Shown here: positions 17,672-25,810 of the stretch, piece after piece
Layout of the letters: each line of letters opens with the position of its first letter
Position numbering within the stretch: the first letter of the stretch is position 1
Assembly (NCBI GenBank): GCA_016711205.1
Contig: JADJTM010000002.1
Location: forward strand, 1,364,001 to 1,428,000
Source of the DNA: Micropruina sp.
Lineage (GTDB): Bacteria; Actinomycetota; Actinomycetes; Propionibacteriales; Propionibacteriaceae
Direction of reading: 5' to 3'
DNA length: 64,000 nt
Notes under the pieces: generated by a model
What the model was told of the DNA's origin: nothing
What the model saw: the letters and a program-made list of their open reading frames with translations, nothing else
The model's database searches: none
Translations under genes and position numbers: made by a program

Positions 17672-17757
17672 TGGTGCCGAGGAGGGGAGTCGAACCCCTA
17701 TGCCCTTGCGGGCAGACGGGTTTGAGCCGTCCGCGTATGCCATTCCGCCACCCCGGC
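17672..17757 (-). tRNA. tRNA-Leu (anticodon CAA)
   Basis: Minus-strand cloverleaf with acceptor stem GCCGGGG/CCTCGGC (one G-U), a variable arm with a short stem (TGCCCGCAAGGGCA region), T-arm AGGGGTTCGACTCCCCT and an encoded 3' CCA. The anticodon stem GACGG/CCGTC encloses loop CTCAAAC, giving anticodon CAA, which reads UUG. The long variable arm supports leucine. Confidence 0.95.
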
Positions 17758-17886
17758 TGGAGCCCTACGATCATGCCACATTCTGGCCAGCCGCACGCAA
17801 CGGGGTAGGGTTCAACCGGTGCCGCCGCGTTCGTGGTTGCCACCCCCGCGTTACCGCCCTGATCCGACGACAGAAGAGTGCAGACA

Positions 17887-18504
17887 ATGACGTCCGAAGC
17901 CGCTGCCACACCTGGCCGAGCCCGCGTTCTCGTCGCTGAGGACGAGGCGCTGATCCGCCTCGATCTGGTCGAACTGCTGACCGCTGAGGGCTATGACGTG
18001 GTCGGTGAGGCCAGCGATGGCGAGCAGGCTCTCGCCATGGCGCGCGAGCTCGAACCCGACCTGGTCGTGATGGACGTCAAGATGCCCAAGATGGACGGCA
18101 TCTCCGCGGCCTCGGTGATCGCCGAGGAGCGGATCGCCCCCGTGGTGATGCTGACCGCCTTCTCGCAGCGCGAACTGGTCGAGCGGGCCCGCGAGGCCGG
18201 TGCGATGGCCTATGTGGTGAAGCCGTTCGACGCCTCCGACGTGGTGCCGGCGATCGAGGTGGCGATGGCCCGTTACGCCGAGATCCGTGCGGTCGAAGAA
18301 GAGGTCGAAGACCTGCAGGAGCGGTTCGAGTCCCGCAAGCTGGTCGAGCAGGCCAAGGGCCTGCTGCAGGAGGGCCTCGGGCTCACCGAGCCGGAGGCGT
18401 TCCGGTGGATCCAGAAGACCGCGATGGACCTGCGCAAGTCGATGCGCGAGGTCGCCGAGGGCGTCATCGATCACGCGAAGACGGGCAAGAAGCCCAAGCG
18501 CTGA
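17887..18504 (+). CDS. pdtaR: Response regulator with ANTAR RNA-binding domain (PdtaR-like)
   Basis: A 205-aa two-domain antiterminator. The N-terminal receiver has acidic pocket EDE, phospho-acceptor Asp in LVVMDVKMPKMDG, LTAF and the conserved Lys in VVKPFD. The C-terminal ANTAR domain (ESRKLVEQAKGLLQEGLGLT, then EPEAFRWIQKTAMD) binds tandem hairpins in nascent RNA to prevent termination. It matches PdtaR (Rv1626) of mycobacteria, usually activated by the PdtaS kinase, which is not in this window. ATG 17887 was chosen; GTG 17878 is an alternative. It follows the divergent tRNA-Leu and converges on the methyltransferase gene, separated only by a REP-like element. Confidence 0.92.
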   Translation: MTSEAAATPGRARVLVAEDEALIRLDLVELLTAEGYDVVGEASDGEQALAMARELEPDLVVMDVKMPKMDGISAASVIAEERIAPVVMLTAFSQRELVERAREAGAMAYVVKPFDASDVVPAIEVAMARYAEIRAVEEEVEDLQERFESRKLVEQAKGLLQEGLGLTEPEAFRWIQKTAMDLRKSMREVAEGVIDHAKTGKKPKR

Positions 18505-18530
18505 GCCGAGGGCATTGCTCCACCGCCCGC

Positions 18531-18557
18531 CGTCATCCCGGCGAATGCCGGGATCTC
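18531..18557. repeat. Single REP-like palindrome overlapping the 3' end of the PrmC-related gene
   Basis: One complete copy of the 27-bp element (CGTCATCCCGGCGAATGCCG, then GGATCTC) at the convergent junction of pdtaR and the methyltransferase. Its dyad could form a bidirectional terminator. It supplies the last codons and stop of the minus-strand gene. Confidence 0.85.
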
Positions 18558-19324
18558 CGTGGCGAACCCGCAGGCGCCGTGCCGACCATTGCGGTGGCGT
18601 CCAGGTCGTCGTCGGTGACCACCTCAGCACGCAGGCCGGCCCGCTCGAACACCTCCACCGCAGCCGCCACCTGGGACGGGGTCACCTCGATCACCAGCCG
18701 GCCGCCGGGCGCCAGCCAGGTCAGGGCGTCCGCGGCGATGCGGCGGTGCACGTCCAGGCCGTCGCAGCCGCCGTCCAGCGCCGTCCGCGGCTCGTGATCG
18801 CGCGCCTCGGACGGCATCAGCGCCACGTTCTCGGTCGGCACGTAGGGGGCGTTGGCGAGCACCACGTCCGCCCGGCCGCGCACTGAGTCGGGCAACGCGG
18901 CCCACAGGTCACCGACGTGCACCGCAGCGCCGGGCAGGTTGCCGCGGGCGCACCGGACGGCCGCGAGGTCCACGTCGCACGCGTGCAGTTCGACGCCCGG
19001 CACCCGGGCCAGCAGCGCTGCCCCCAGCGCCCCGCTGCCGCAGCACAGGTCGATCGCGACAGCATTGGACGACAGCCCGTCCGCGGCCAGTCGCACCAGT
19101 AACTCCGAGCGTCGGCGCGGCACGAAGACCCCCGGCTGCACCTTCACCCGCAGGCCGTCGAACGCCGCCCAGCCCAGCACCTGCTCCAGGGGTTCGCCGG
19201 CGATGCGCCTGGCCAGCAGCTCGTCCAGGGGGCCGGGGGCGGCGATCAGCAGCGCGGCCTCGTCCTCGGCGTAGACACAGCCGGCAGTGCGCAGGGCCGC
19301 GACCACGTCGTCCAGTTCGCTCAC
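18533..19324 (-). CDS. PrmC/HemK-related protein-(glutamine-N5) methyltransferase paralogue
   Basis: A 263-aa SAM-dependent methyltransferase. It has an N-terminal helical domain with EPLEQVLGWAAFDGLRV, SAM-binding motif I AIDLCCGSGALGAAL and the active-site loop LANAPYVPTENV. In true PrmC/PrmB the motif is NPPY; the NAPY form marks a related actinobacterial family whose substrate is not established. GTG 19324 overlaps the upstream thioesterase stop (GTGA). The final residues SRHSPG and the stop are encoded by a REP-like element, so the native C terminus may have been altered by its insertion. Confidence 0.82.
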   Translation of the reverse strand: MSELDDVVAALRTAGCVYAEDEAALLIAAPGPLDELLARRIAGEPLEQVLGWAAFDGLRVKVQPGVFVPRRRSELLVRLAADGLSSNAVAIDLCCGSGALGAALLARVPGVELHACDVDLAAVRCARGNLPGAAVHVGDLWAALPDSVRGRADVVLANAPYVPTENVALMPSEARDHEPRTALDGGCDGLDVHRRIAADALTWLAPGGRLVIEVTPSQVAAAVEVFERAGLRAEVVTDDDLDATAMVGTAPAGSPRRSRHSPG

Positions 19325-19725
19325 CTGTGCCGCGGACGCTGCAGTGCGCAGGTCACCCGGGCGGTGCACAGGCGCTGGCCGTCGTCGTTGGTGAGCACGA
19401 CCTCCCAGGTGCCGAGCCGTCCGCCGATGTGCAGGGCCGTCGCGACTCCGTTCACCCAGCCGTCGCGGGCGGCGCGGTGATGGGTGGCGTTGATATCGAC
19501 GCCGAAGATCTGGCCGCCCGCGCCGACCTCGGCGTAGGCGGACATCGACGCCAGTGTCTCGGCCAGCACACACGAGGCCCCGCCGTGCCAGAACCCGAAC
19601 GGCTGGGTGTTGCCCTCGACCGGCATGCGTCCGACCGAGCGGGTGCCGGACAGCTCGAACAACTCGATGCCCATCTTTTCGTCCAGCGCGCTGCGAAGGC
19701 CGCCGGCCCAGTCGGGAAGACTCAT
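19321..19725 (-). CDS. PaaI-type hotdog-fold thioesterase
   Basis: A 134-aa single hotdog-domain protein, probably hydrolysing acyl- or aroyl-CoA. HGGASCVLAETLASMSA is the hotdog helix with the conserved HGG, and GVDINATHHRAARDGWV follows as in PaaI/YdiI families. The substrate is unknown. ATG 19725 lacks a clear ribosome-binding site. It is the first gene of a two-gene operon with the methyltransferase and is transcribed divergently from polA, as in many actinomycetes. Confidence 0.85.
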   Translation of the reverse strand: MSLPDWAGGLRSALDEKMGIELFELSGTRSVGRMPVEGNTQPFGFWHGGASCVLAETLASMSAYAEVGAGGQIFGVDINATHHRAARDGWVNGVATALHIGGRLGTWEVVLTNDDGQRLCTARVTCALQRPRHR

Positions 19726-19894
19726 GGGCCCACGATGGCATATCGGACGGGGTGTTCGAAGAGTTGATATCGGCCGGTGGCCCGCCCGTTGGCTGTTCGC
19801 GCTGGTGCGTTGCGAAGCGTGGCGAGCCCCACTCGGTGGGCGAGCGCTGAGGTGAGGGCGGTGCCACGGGTCGGTTCTTGTCGGTGCCCTCCGC

Positions 19895-19900
19895 TACCCT
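19895..19900 (+). promoter_or_regulatory. -10 element for leaderless polA transcript
   Basis: TACCCT ends 7 nt before GTG 19908, exactly the arrangement seen at pyk. There is no ribosome-binding site before the GTG. Confidence 0.6.
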
Positions 19901-19907
19901 GCGTTGG

Positions 19908-22589
19908 GTGAGTGACGAGCCGGGCACCCTCCTGCTGATCGATGGCCATTCGGTGGCCTACCGGGCGTTCTTCGCGCTGCCGGTCGAGAACTTCTCCACC
20001 ACCACCGGGCAGCACACCAACGCGGTCTACGGGTTCACCTCGATGCTGATCAACGTGCTGCGCGACGAGCAGCCCACCCACCTCGCGGTGGCCTTCGACG
20101 TGTCGCGGCAAACGTTCCGCAAGCAGTTGTACAGCGAGTACAAGGCCAACCGGTCCAAGTCGCCCGACGAGTTCACCGGCCAGGTCGCGCTGATCAAAGA
20201 GGTGCTGGACGCCCTGAACGTCACCCACGTCGAGCTGGACGGGTTCGAGGCCGATGACATCATCGCGACCCTGGCCAAGCAGGCCGAGGCGCAGGGGCTC
20301 AAGGTGCTGATCTGCACCGGCGACCGCGACACCCTGCAGCTGGTCACCGATTACGTCACGGTGCTGTACCCGCGCAAGGGTGTCTCCGACCTGGCCCGCA
20401 TGACGCCCGAGTCGGTGATGCAGAAGTACTTCGTGCCTCCGGCCCAGTACCCCGAGTTGGCCGCCCTGGTCGGTGAAACCTCCGACAACCTGCCGGGGGT
20501 GCCAGGCGTCGGTCCCAAGACCGCCGCCAAGTGGATCTCGACCTACGACGGGCTCGAGAACGTGGTGCGTCGGGCGGCTGAGATCCCTGGCAAAGCGGGG
20601 GAGTCGTTCCGCGCCCATCTCGACGACGTCGTCCGCAACCGCGAAGTCAACGCGCTGGTCGGCGACCTCGAGCTGCCGATCCGCGTCGACGAACTCGGCC
20701 GCCGCGACTGGAACCGTGAGGCCGTCCACACCGTGTTCGACGGGCTCGAGTTCCGGGTGCTGCGCGATCGGCTGATGGAGACGTTGCCCGCCGAACAGAC
20801 CGCCCCGACCGGGGGCTTCGAGGTGGTGGGCGACGTGCTCGAACCCGGCGCGCTGGGCGACTGGCTGGCCACCCACGCACGCGGCGAACTGACCGGACTC
20901 GACGTGACCGGCACCTGGCGCGCCGGCAGCGGCGATGTCACGGGGCTGGCCCTGGCCGCCGCCGATGGTGCCGCCTGCTGGCTGGACGTCACCGAGCTCA
21001 CTCCCGACGACGACAGTGCACTCGCCGCCTGGCTGGCCGACGACGGGGCGAAGAAGGCGCTGCACGACGCGAAGGGTCCGTTGCTGGCGATCTGGTCGCG
21101 CGGCTGGCAGTTGAACGGGCTGGCCAGCGACACCCAGCTTGCGGCCTATCTGCTGCGCCCCGACCAGCGCGTCTACGATCTTGGCGACCTGACCGCGCGG
21201 CACCTCAAACGCGAGTTGAGCGCCGACGGTGCCGCGGCGCAGCCGTCCGACCAGTTGGCATTCGACTTCGACGATCCGTTCGAGGGGCAGGACTCGATGA
21301 TCCGCGCTCGGGCCGTGATCGACCTGGCGCTTGCCCTTGAGAGCGAGTTGGACGAGCGGGGCGAGAAGTCGCTGCTGGCCGACGTCGAACTGCCGCTGCT
21401 GCGCACGCTGGCGGTGATGGAGCGTGACGGCATCGCGGTCGACGCCGACTACCTGCAGCAGTTGCACAGCGACTTCGACACGGCCGTCCGCAACGCCGAA
21501 TCGGACGCCTTCGCCGTGCTAGGCCGGCCGATCAACCTGGGCTCACCCAAGCAGTTGCAGGAGGTGCTTTTCGACGAGCTGGGCATGCCCAAGACCCGGC
21601 GCACCAAGACCGGTTGGACCACCGACGCCGAGTCGTTCGAGAGCCTTTTCGTCAAGACCGAGCATCCGTTCCTGGCCCACCTGCTGAGACACCGCGACCA
21701 GATCCGGCTGCGGCAGACGGTGGAGGGGCTGCAGAAGTCCATCGCGGACGACGGGCGGGTGCACACCACCTACATTCAGACCATCGCGGCCACCGGCCGG
21801 CTCAGCTCGACCGACCCGAACCTGCAGAACATTCCGATCCGTACCGAAGAAGGCCGGCGCATTCGCCGTGCCTTCGTGGTCGGCGAGGGCTATCAGACCC
21901 TGCTGACGGCCGACTACAGCCAGATCGAGATGCGCATCATGGCGCACGCCTCCGAAGACGCCGGGCTGATCGAGGCTTTCCACTCCGGCGAGGACTTTCA
22001 CACAGTGATGGCGTCCCGGGTGTTCGGCGTCGAACCCGATCAGGTCGACACCCGCATGCGAGCCCGGATCAAGGCGATGAACTACGGCCTGGCCTACGGG
22101 CTGAGCGCGTACGGGTTGTCGCAGCAGCTCAAGATCGAGGTCTCCGAAGCCAAGGGCCTGATGGATGAGTACTTCGAGCGGTTCGGCAACGTGCGCGACT
22201 ACCTGCGCGAGATCGTCCGCACCGCCGGCAAGACCGGGTACACCGAAACCCTGCTCGGACGGCGGCGCTACCTGCCCGACCTCACCTCGTCCAACCGGCA
22301 ACGCCGCGAGATGGCCGAACGCATGGCGTTGAATGCACCGATCCAAGGTTCGGCCGCCGACATCATCAAGGTCGCCATGCTCGACGTCGAGTCGGCTCTG
22401 GTGAGACAGCAGCTGAAGTCGCGCATGCTGCTGCAGGTGCACGACGAACTGGTCTTCGAGGTCGCCTCCGGTGAGGTCGAAGCGATGGAAGCCCTGGTCA
22501 GAGACAAGATGGGGCACGCCGTCGACCTGTCAGTGCCGCTGGAGGTATCCATCGGCACCGGACGGTCATGGCACGAGGCCGCGCACTAG
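19908..22589 (+). CDS. polA: DNA polymerase I
   Basis: An 893-aa repair and Okazaki-fragment-processing polymerase. The N-terminal 5'-3' exonuclease domain starts LLLIDGHSVAYRAFFALPVE and contains FEADDIIATLA and GETSDNLPGVPGVGPKTAA. The middle domain corresponds to a 3'-5' exonuclease whose acidic catalytic motifs appear degenerate, as is usual in actinobacteria. The polymerase domain carries motif A DYSQIEMRIMAHAS, motif B RARIKAMNYGLAYG (Tyr at the position that is Phe in E. coli) and motif C QVHDELVFEV. Start GTG 19908 is taken from the leaderless promoter; codons further upstream are in frame but not conserved. Followed by a repeat array. Confidence 0.96.
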   Translation: MSDEPGTLLLIDGHSVAYRAFFALPVENFSTTTGQHTNAVYGFTSMLINVLRDEQPTHLAVAFDVSRQTFRKQLYSEYKANRSKSPDEFTGQVALIKEVLDALNVTHVELDGFEADDIIATLAKQAEAQGLKVLICTGDRDTLQLVTDYVTVLYPRKGVSDLARMTPESVMQKYFVPPAQYPELAALVGETSDNLPGVPGVGPKTAAKWISTYDGLENVVRRAAEIPGKAGESFRAHLDDVVRNREVNALVGDLELPIRVDELGRRDWNREAVHTVFDGLEFRVLRDRLMETLPAEQTAPTGGFEVVGDVLEPGALGDWLATHARGELTGLDVTGTWRAGSGDVTGLALAAADGAACWLDVTELTPDDDSALAAWLADDGAKKALHDAKGPLLAIWSRGWQLNGLASDTQLAAYLLRPDQRVYDLGDLTARHLKRELSADGAAAQPSDQLAFDFDDPFEGQDSMIRARAVIDLALALESELDERGEKSLLADVELPLLRTLAVMERDGIAVDADYLQQLHSDFDTAVRNAESDAFAVLGRPINLGSPKQLQEVLFDELGMPKTRRTKTGWTTDAESFESLFVKTEHPFLAHLLRHRDQIRLRQTVEGLQKSIADDGRVHTTYIQTIAATGRLSSTDPNLQNIPIRTEEGRRIRRAFVVGEGYQTLLTADYSQIEMRIMAHASEDAGLIEAFHSGEDFHTVMASRVFGVEPDQVDTRMRARIKAMNYGLAYGLSAYGLSQQLKIEVSEAKGLMDEYFERFGNVRDYLREIVRTAGKTGYTETLLGRRRYLPDLTSSNRQRREMAERMALNAPIQGSAADIIKVAMLDVESALVRQQLKSRMLLQVHDELVFEVASGEVEAMEALVRDKMGHAVDLSVPLEVSIGTGRSWHEAAH

Positions 22590-22599
22590 GGGGTCTGGC

Positions 22600-22986
22600 C
22601 GCCGCCCGGCGTCCCGGCGTCCCGGCGTCCCGTCATCCCGTCGTCCCGGCGTCCCGGCGTCCCGGCGTCCCGTCATCCCGGCGTCTCGTCATCCCGGCGT
22701 CCCGTCATCCCGGCGAATGCCGGGATCTCCTTTGCGCGCTCACTGCGCTTGGGCGTTTGTGTTCGTCTCGATGTGGGTGAGATCCCGGCGTTCGCCGGGA
22801 TGACGATCCGCTGGTCGAGACGGGTCCGCTGGTTTTCGGCAAGCTCCATCGCCACTGGTGCAGCGTGTGAGATCCCGGCGTCTCGTCATCCCGGCGAATG
22901 CCGGGATCTCCTTTGCGCGCTCATTCCGCTTCGGCGTTGCGTTCGTCTCGACGTAGGTGAGATCCCGGCTGTTCGCCGGGATGACG
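22600..22986. repeat. REP-like composite array and short-unit satellite, polA/cap-protein junction
   Basis: Fills the 427-bp gap between two convergent genes. From about 22607 an 8-bp satellite (CCCGGCGT with CGTCATCC variants) leads into a full element at 22703-22729. That element is paired head-to-head with an inverted copy at 22779-22805 across a 49-bp spacer. The pair is repeated at 22884-22910 and 22959-22986 with a similar spacer, a period of about 181 bp. The layout resembles paired REPs (BIME type). No gene was seen. Confidence 0.85.
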
Positions 22987-23016
22987 ACGTCTGCTCGATC
23001 GACGGCCCCTCTTGCG

Positions 23017-23583
23017 TCAGCGAATGGTGGCCAGAATCTCGCTGTGCTCCTCGCCGTCCTCGGTCCAGGTGCCGGTCAGGGTGCCGAGCGGAATCGCGGT
23101 GTGCAGATGCTTGCCGTCGAGCACCCGCACCAGGCGGGCGGCCTCCATGGCCGCATTCGACACCGCTGTGATGCCGCTGCCCAGCACGGTCATGCTCTTC
23201 TCGCCCTGCGACAGGTCGGCTTCGGTGTCGGCTTCGTGCATCACCCGGATCAGCTCGGCCACGTACACCGGGTCACCGGTGGCGTCGTAGACCCAGCGCT
23301 TGCCCAGCACCGAGTGGTCGAGGGTGCCGATCAGGTAGTCGTCGGCATCGTCCAGCGGCTCGCCACGGTAGGTGACGGGCACCTGGTACAGCACCCCAGC
23401 GGAGCGCACCAGCAGTGTTTCGATGCCCACCTCGTCGTCCGGATCGACGAACCGGAAGGCGGCGACCCGCTGCAGATCGTCGGCGTCACCCTTGAACCAC
23501 GTCTGCGCCGGAAGCCACTGCGCGAGCAGCTCGAGTTTGCCGGGCTTCAGGTCAGCCTCGTGGATCTTCGCTGTGCCGCTCAT
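23017..23583 (-). CDS. Stand-alone maltokinase N-terminal cap-like protein
   Basis: A 188-aa protein resembling the N-terminal cap domain of actinobacterial maltokinase: QWLPAQTWFKGDADDLQRVA opens a beta-rich domain, with FVDPDDEVGIETLLVR and QVPVTYRGEPLDDADDYLIG typical of this region. In maltokinase the cap precedes an aminoglycoside-phosphotransferase-like kinase domain; here the protein ends without it. The role of free-standing caps is not established, perhaps glucan-related. ATG 23583 has AGGAGG at good distance. The gene is divergent from the sulfate operon and converges on polA. Confidence 0.78.
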   Translation of the reverse strand: MSGTAKIHEADLKPGKLELLAQWLPAQTWFKGDADDLQRVAAFRFVDPDDEVGIETLLVRSAGVLYQVPVTYRGEPLDDADDYLIGTLDHSVLGKRWVYDATGDPVYVAELIRVMHEADTEADLSQGEKSMTVLGSGITAVSNAAMEAARLVRVLDGKHLHTAIPLGTLTGTWTEDGEEHSEILATIR

Positions 23584-23726
23584 TCGGGTCCTCCTGGGTG
23601 TGCGCCTAGTGTCCGGCCCCACGCTAGTACGACCCGGCCGCCGGAGAGTCCGGTACCAGCGATCCAGCGCACCCCACCGGTGGTTCCAGGCGGCGTTCAT
23701 CCAAATGGTGAGATCATTGGGAGAAG

Positions 23727-23757
23727 GTTTGACCGATCGGTTTCCGCGCGGTCAAAC
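23727..23757. promoter_or_regulatory. Inverted repeat upstream of sulfate operon, candidate operator 1
   Basis: Perfect 8-bp arms GTTTGACC (23727-23734) and GGTCAAAC (23750-23757) with 15 nt between, about 120 bp before the first gene of the sulfate transporter. It lies just upstream of the TACTAT candidate -10 at 23761-23766. Confidence 0.5.
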
Positions 23758-23762
23758 TCCTA

Positions 23763-23781
23763 CTATCCCTCTAGGGGATAG
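23763..23781. promoter_or_regulatory. Palindrome overlapping the -10, candidate operator 2 of sulfate operon
   Basis: CTATCCC-TCTAG-GGGATAG, 7-bp perfect arms with a 5-bp centre. It overlaps TACTAT (23761-23766), the best -10 for the operon, so a bound repressor would block transcription. The Rrf2-family protein encoded at the operon end is the natural candidate ligand. Confidence 0.55.
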
Positions 23782-23876
23782 CGACATTCAGCCCCATCCG
23801 ACAAAAGCGTCGACGGCCGCCACCGGTGGCCGTCACGTTCGCCACGTCCGGCGCAACCACCAAGGAGTCATTCACC

Positions 23877-24911
23877 ATGACGCACTCACGCAGAACCGTC
23901 CTCACCGCCCTGTCGGCAACCGTTGCCTTGGCGATGACCGGCTGCGCCGGTGGGGGCGCCAGTGATGTCACGGGCGCGACCGCGTCCGCTGCGGCCGGCG
24001 GCGACACGGTGCTGAATCTGTATGCCTACGCCGTGCCCAAGGTCGGTTTCGACGCGATCATTCCGGCGTTCAACGCGACTGCGCAGGGCACCGGCATCGA
24101 GTTTCAGCCGAGCTACGGGGCCTCCGGCGACCAGTCGCGCAAGGTCGCCTCGGGCGCTGAGGCCGACATCGTGAACTTCTCCGTCACTCCCGACGTCACC
24201 CGCCTGGTCGACGCCGGGCTGGTGGAGGCCAACTGGGCCGACGGCGAGCACCAGGGCATTCCCTTCGGATCGGTCGTCACCATCGTGACGCGCCAGGGCA
24301 ATCCCAAGGGCATCAAGGACTGGGACGACCTGCTGAAGCCCGGCATCGAGGTGGTCACCCCGAACCCGTTCTCGTCCGGCTCGGCCAAGTGGAACCTGCT
24401 GGCTCCGTACGCCGCCAAGAGTGACGGCGGAAAGAACCCGCAGGCCGGTCTCGACTACATCAGCACGCTGGTCGGCGACCACGTCAAGGTGCAGCCCAAG
24501 TCCGGACGCGAGGCGACCGAAACGTTCCTGCAGGGCACCGGCGACGTGCTGCTGAGCTACGAGAACGAGGCGTTGTTCATCGAGAGTGAGGGTGACCCGG
24601 TCAGCCACGTCACCCCGCCGACGACGTTCAAGATCGAGAATCCGGTTGCCGTGCTGAAGGGCAGCAATAACCTGCCGGCCGCCGAAGCGTTCCGCGACTA
24701 CTTGTACACCCCGGCCGCCCAGAAGCTGTGGGCCGAGGCGGGCTTCCGTCCGGTGGACGAGGCGGTGGCCAAGGAGTTCGCTGCCAAGTTCCCGGCGCCG
24801 AGCAAGCTGTGGACGATCGACGACCTGGGCGGCTGGCCCGCGGTCGACAAGGATCTGTTCACCAAGGACACCGGCACGATCGCGGTGATCTACGACAAGG
24901 CGACATCGTGA
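23877..24911 (+). CDS. Sulfate ABC transporter substrate-binding lipoprotein
   Basis: A 344-aa sulfate/thiosulfate-binding protein of the Sbp/CysP type, held on the outer face of the membrane. A signal peptide precedes lipobox MTGC with the lipidated Cys at residue 23. The mature domain contains VVTPNPFSSGSAKWNLLAPY and GDVLLSYENEA, hallmarks of the family. ATG 23877 has AAGGAG at 23861. It begins a four-gene operon with 4-bp overlaps downstream; its 5' leader (about 23782-23860) contains a GACGGCC...GGCCGTC hairpin. LspA in this window would process it. Confidence 0.92.
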   Translation: MTHSRRTVLTALSATVALAMTGCAGGGASDVTGATASAAAGGDTVLNLYAYAVPKVGFDAIIPAFNATAQGTGIEFQPSYGASGDQSRKVASGAEADIVNFSVTPDVTRLVDAGLVEANWADGEHQGIPFGSVVTIVTRQGNPKGIKDWDDLLKPGIEVVTPNPFSSGSAKWNLLAPYAAKSDGGKNPQAGLDYISTLVGDHVKVQPKSGREATETFLQGTGDVLLSYENEALFIESEGDPVSHVTPPTTFKIENPVAVLKGSNNLPAAEAFRDYLYTPAAQKLWAEAGFRPVDEAVAKEFAAKFPAPSKLWTIDDLGGWPAVDKDLFTKDTGTIAVIYDKATS

Positions 24912-25810
24912 CGCTCGACACCACCACCGCGAAGGGTGCCGCCAACCGGGCGGCGCCCGTCGCGGCGTCCGGTGACGGGGCGAAACGCCGTCCGCCGCCA
25001 CTGCTGCGCTCCGCTTCGGCCGGACGCGTCAGCGGCCTCACCCTCGGCGTGGTCGTGTTGTGGCTGAGCCTGATCGTGCTGCTGCCGCTGGCGGCGCTCA
25101 CCGTGACGTCGTTCTCGGACGGCTGGAGCGGCTTCTGGGCGGCTGTCACCGCGCCGGTGGCGCTGGCCGCACTGTGGACGACCATTCTGGTCTCCGCTGT
25201 GGTGGCCGTGCTCAACGTGGTGGTCGGCACCCTGATCGCGTGGGTGCTGGTGCGCGACGAGTTCTGGGGCAAGCGCTTCGTCGACGCCCTGATCGACCTG
25301 CCGTTCGCGCTACCCACGATCGTCGCCAGCATCGTGCTGCTGTCGCTGTACGGACCCAACAGCCCGATCGGCGTCGAACTGAACGCCACCCGGTGGGGCC
25401 TGATCGTCGCCCTGGCGTTCGTCACCCTGCCGTTCGTGGTGCGCTCGGTGCAGCCGGTGCTGATCGAGGTCGACCGCGACGTCGAACAGGCCGCCGCCTC
25501 ACTCGGCGCCAGCAACTGGACGATCTTTCGCCGCGTCGTGCTGCCCACCCTCGCCCCGGCCATCATCTCGGGTGGCGGTCTTGCGTTCGCCCGGGCGATC
25601 GGGGAGTACGGCTCGGTGGTGCTGATCGGCGGCAACATCCCGCGCGAGACGCAGGTGGCGTCGCAGTACATCCAGCAGCAGATCGAGATCGACCGTCCGG
25701 TGAACGCGGCTGCCGTGTCGGTGGCGTTGCTGGCCATCTCGTTCGCCACCCTGCTGATCCTGAGGTTCTTCGCCTCGCGCGGCCAGGAACGGGAGGAGAA
25801 GGCGACATGA
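24908..25810 (+). CDS. cysT: Sulfate ABC transporter permease CysT
   Basis: A 300-aa inner-membrane permease subunit with six predicted helices after a hydrophilic N-terminal stretch of about 40 residues. The coupling-loop motif is EQAAASLGASNWTIFRRVVL, the EAA loop that docks on the ATPase. PFALPTIVASIVLLSLYG is typical of CysT. GTG 24908 overlaps the stop of the binding-protein gene (GTGA). It pairs with CysW to form the sulfate channel. Confidence 0.9.
   Translation: MTLDTTTAKGAANRAAPVAASGDGAKRRPPPLLRSASAGRVSGLTLGVVVLWLSLIVLLPLAALTVTSFSDGWSGFWAAVTAPVALAALWTTILVSAVVAVLNVVVGTLIAWVLVRDEFWGKRFVDALIDLPFALPTIVASIVLLSLYGPNSPIGVELNATRWGLIVALAFVTLPFVVRSVQPVLIEVDRDVEQAAASLGASNWTIFRRVVLPTLAPAIISGGGLAFARAIGEYGSVVLIGGNIPRETQVASQYIQQQIEIDRPVNAAAVSVALLAISFATLLILRFFASRGQEREEKAT

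Noticed and set aside
17672..17757. tRNA-Leu as attachment site for an island covering 8.7-17.5 kb
   Set aside because: I found no integrase and no direct repeat of the tRNA 3' end at the far side by eye. The accessory look of the block remains, but no integration event is supported.
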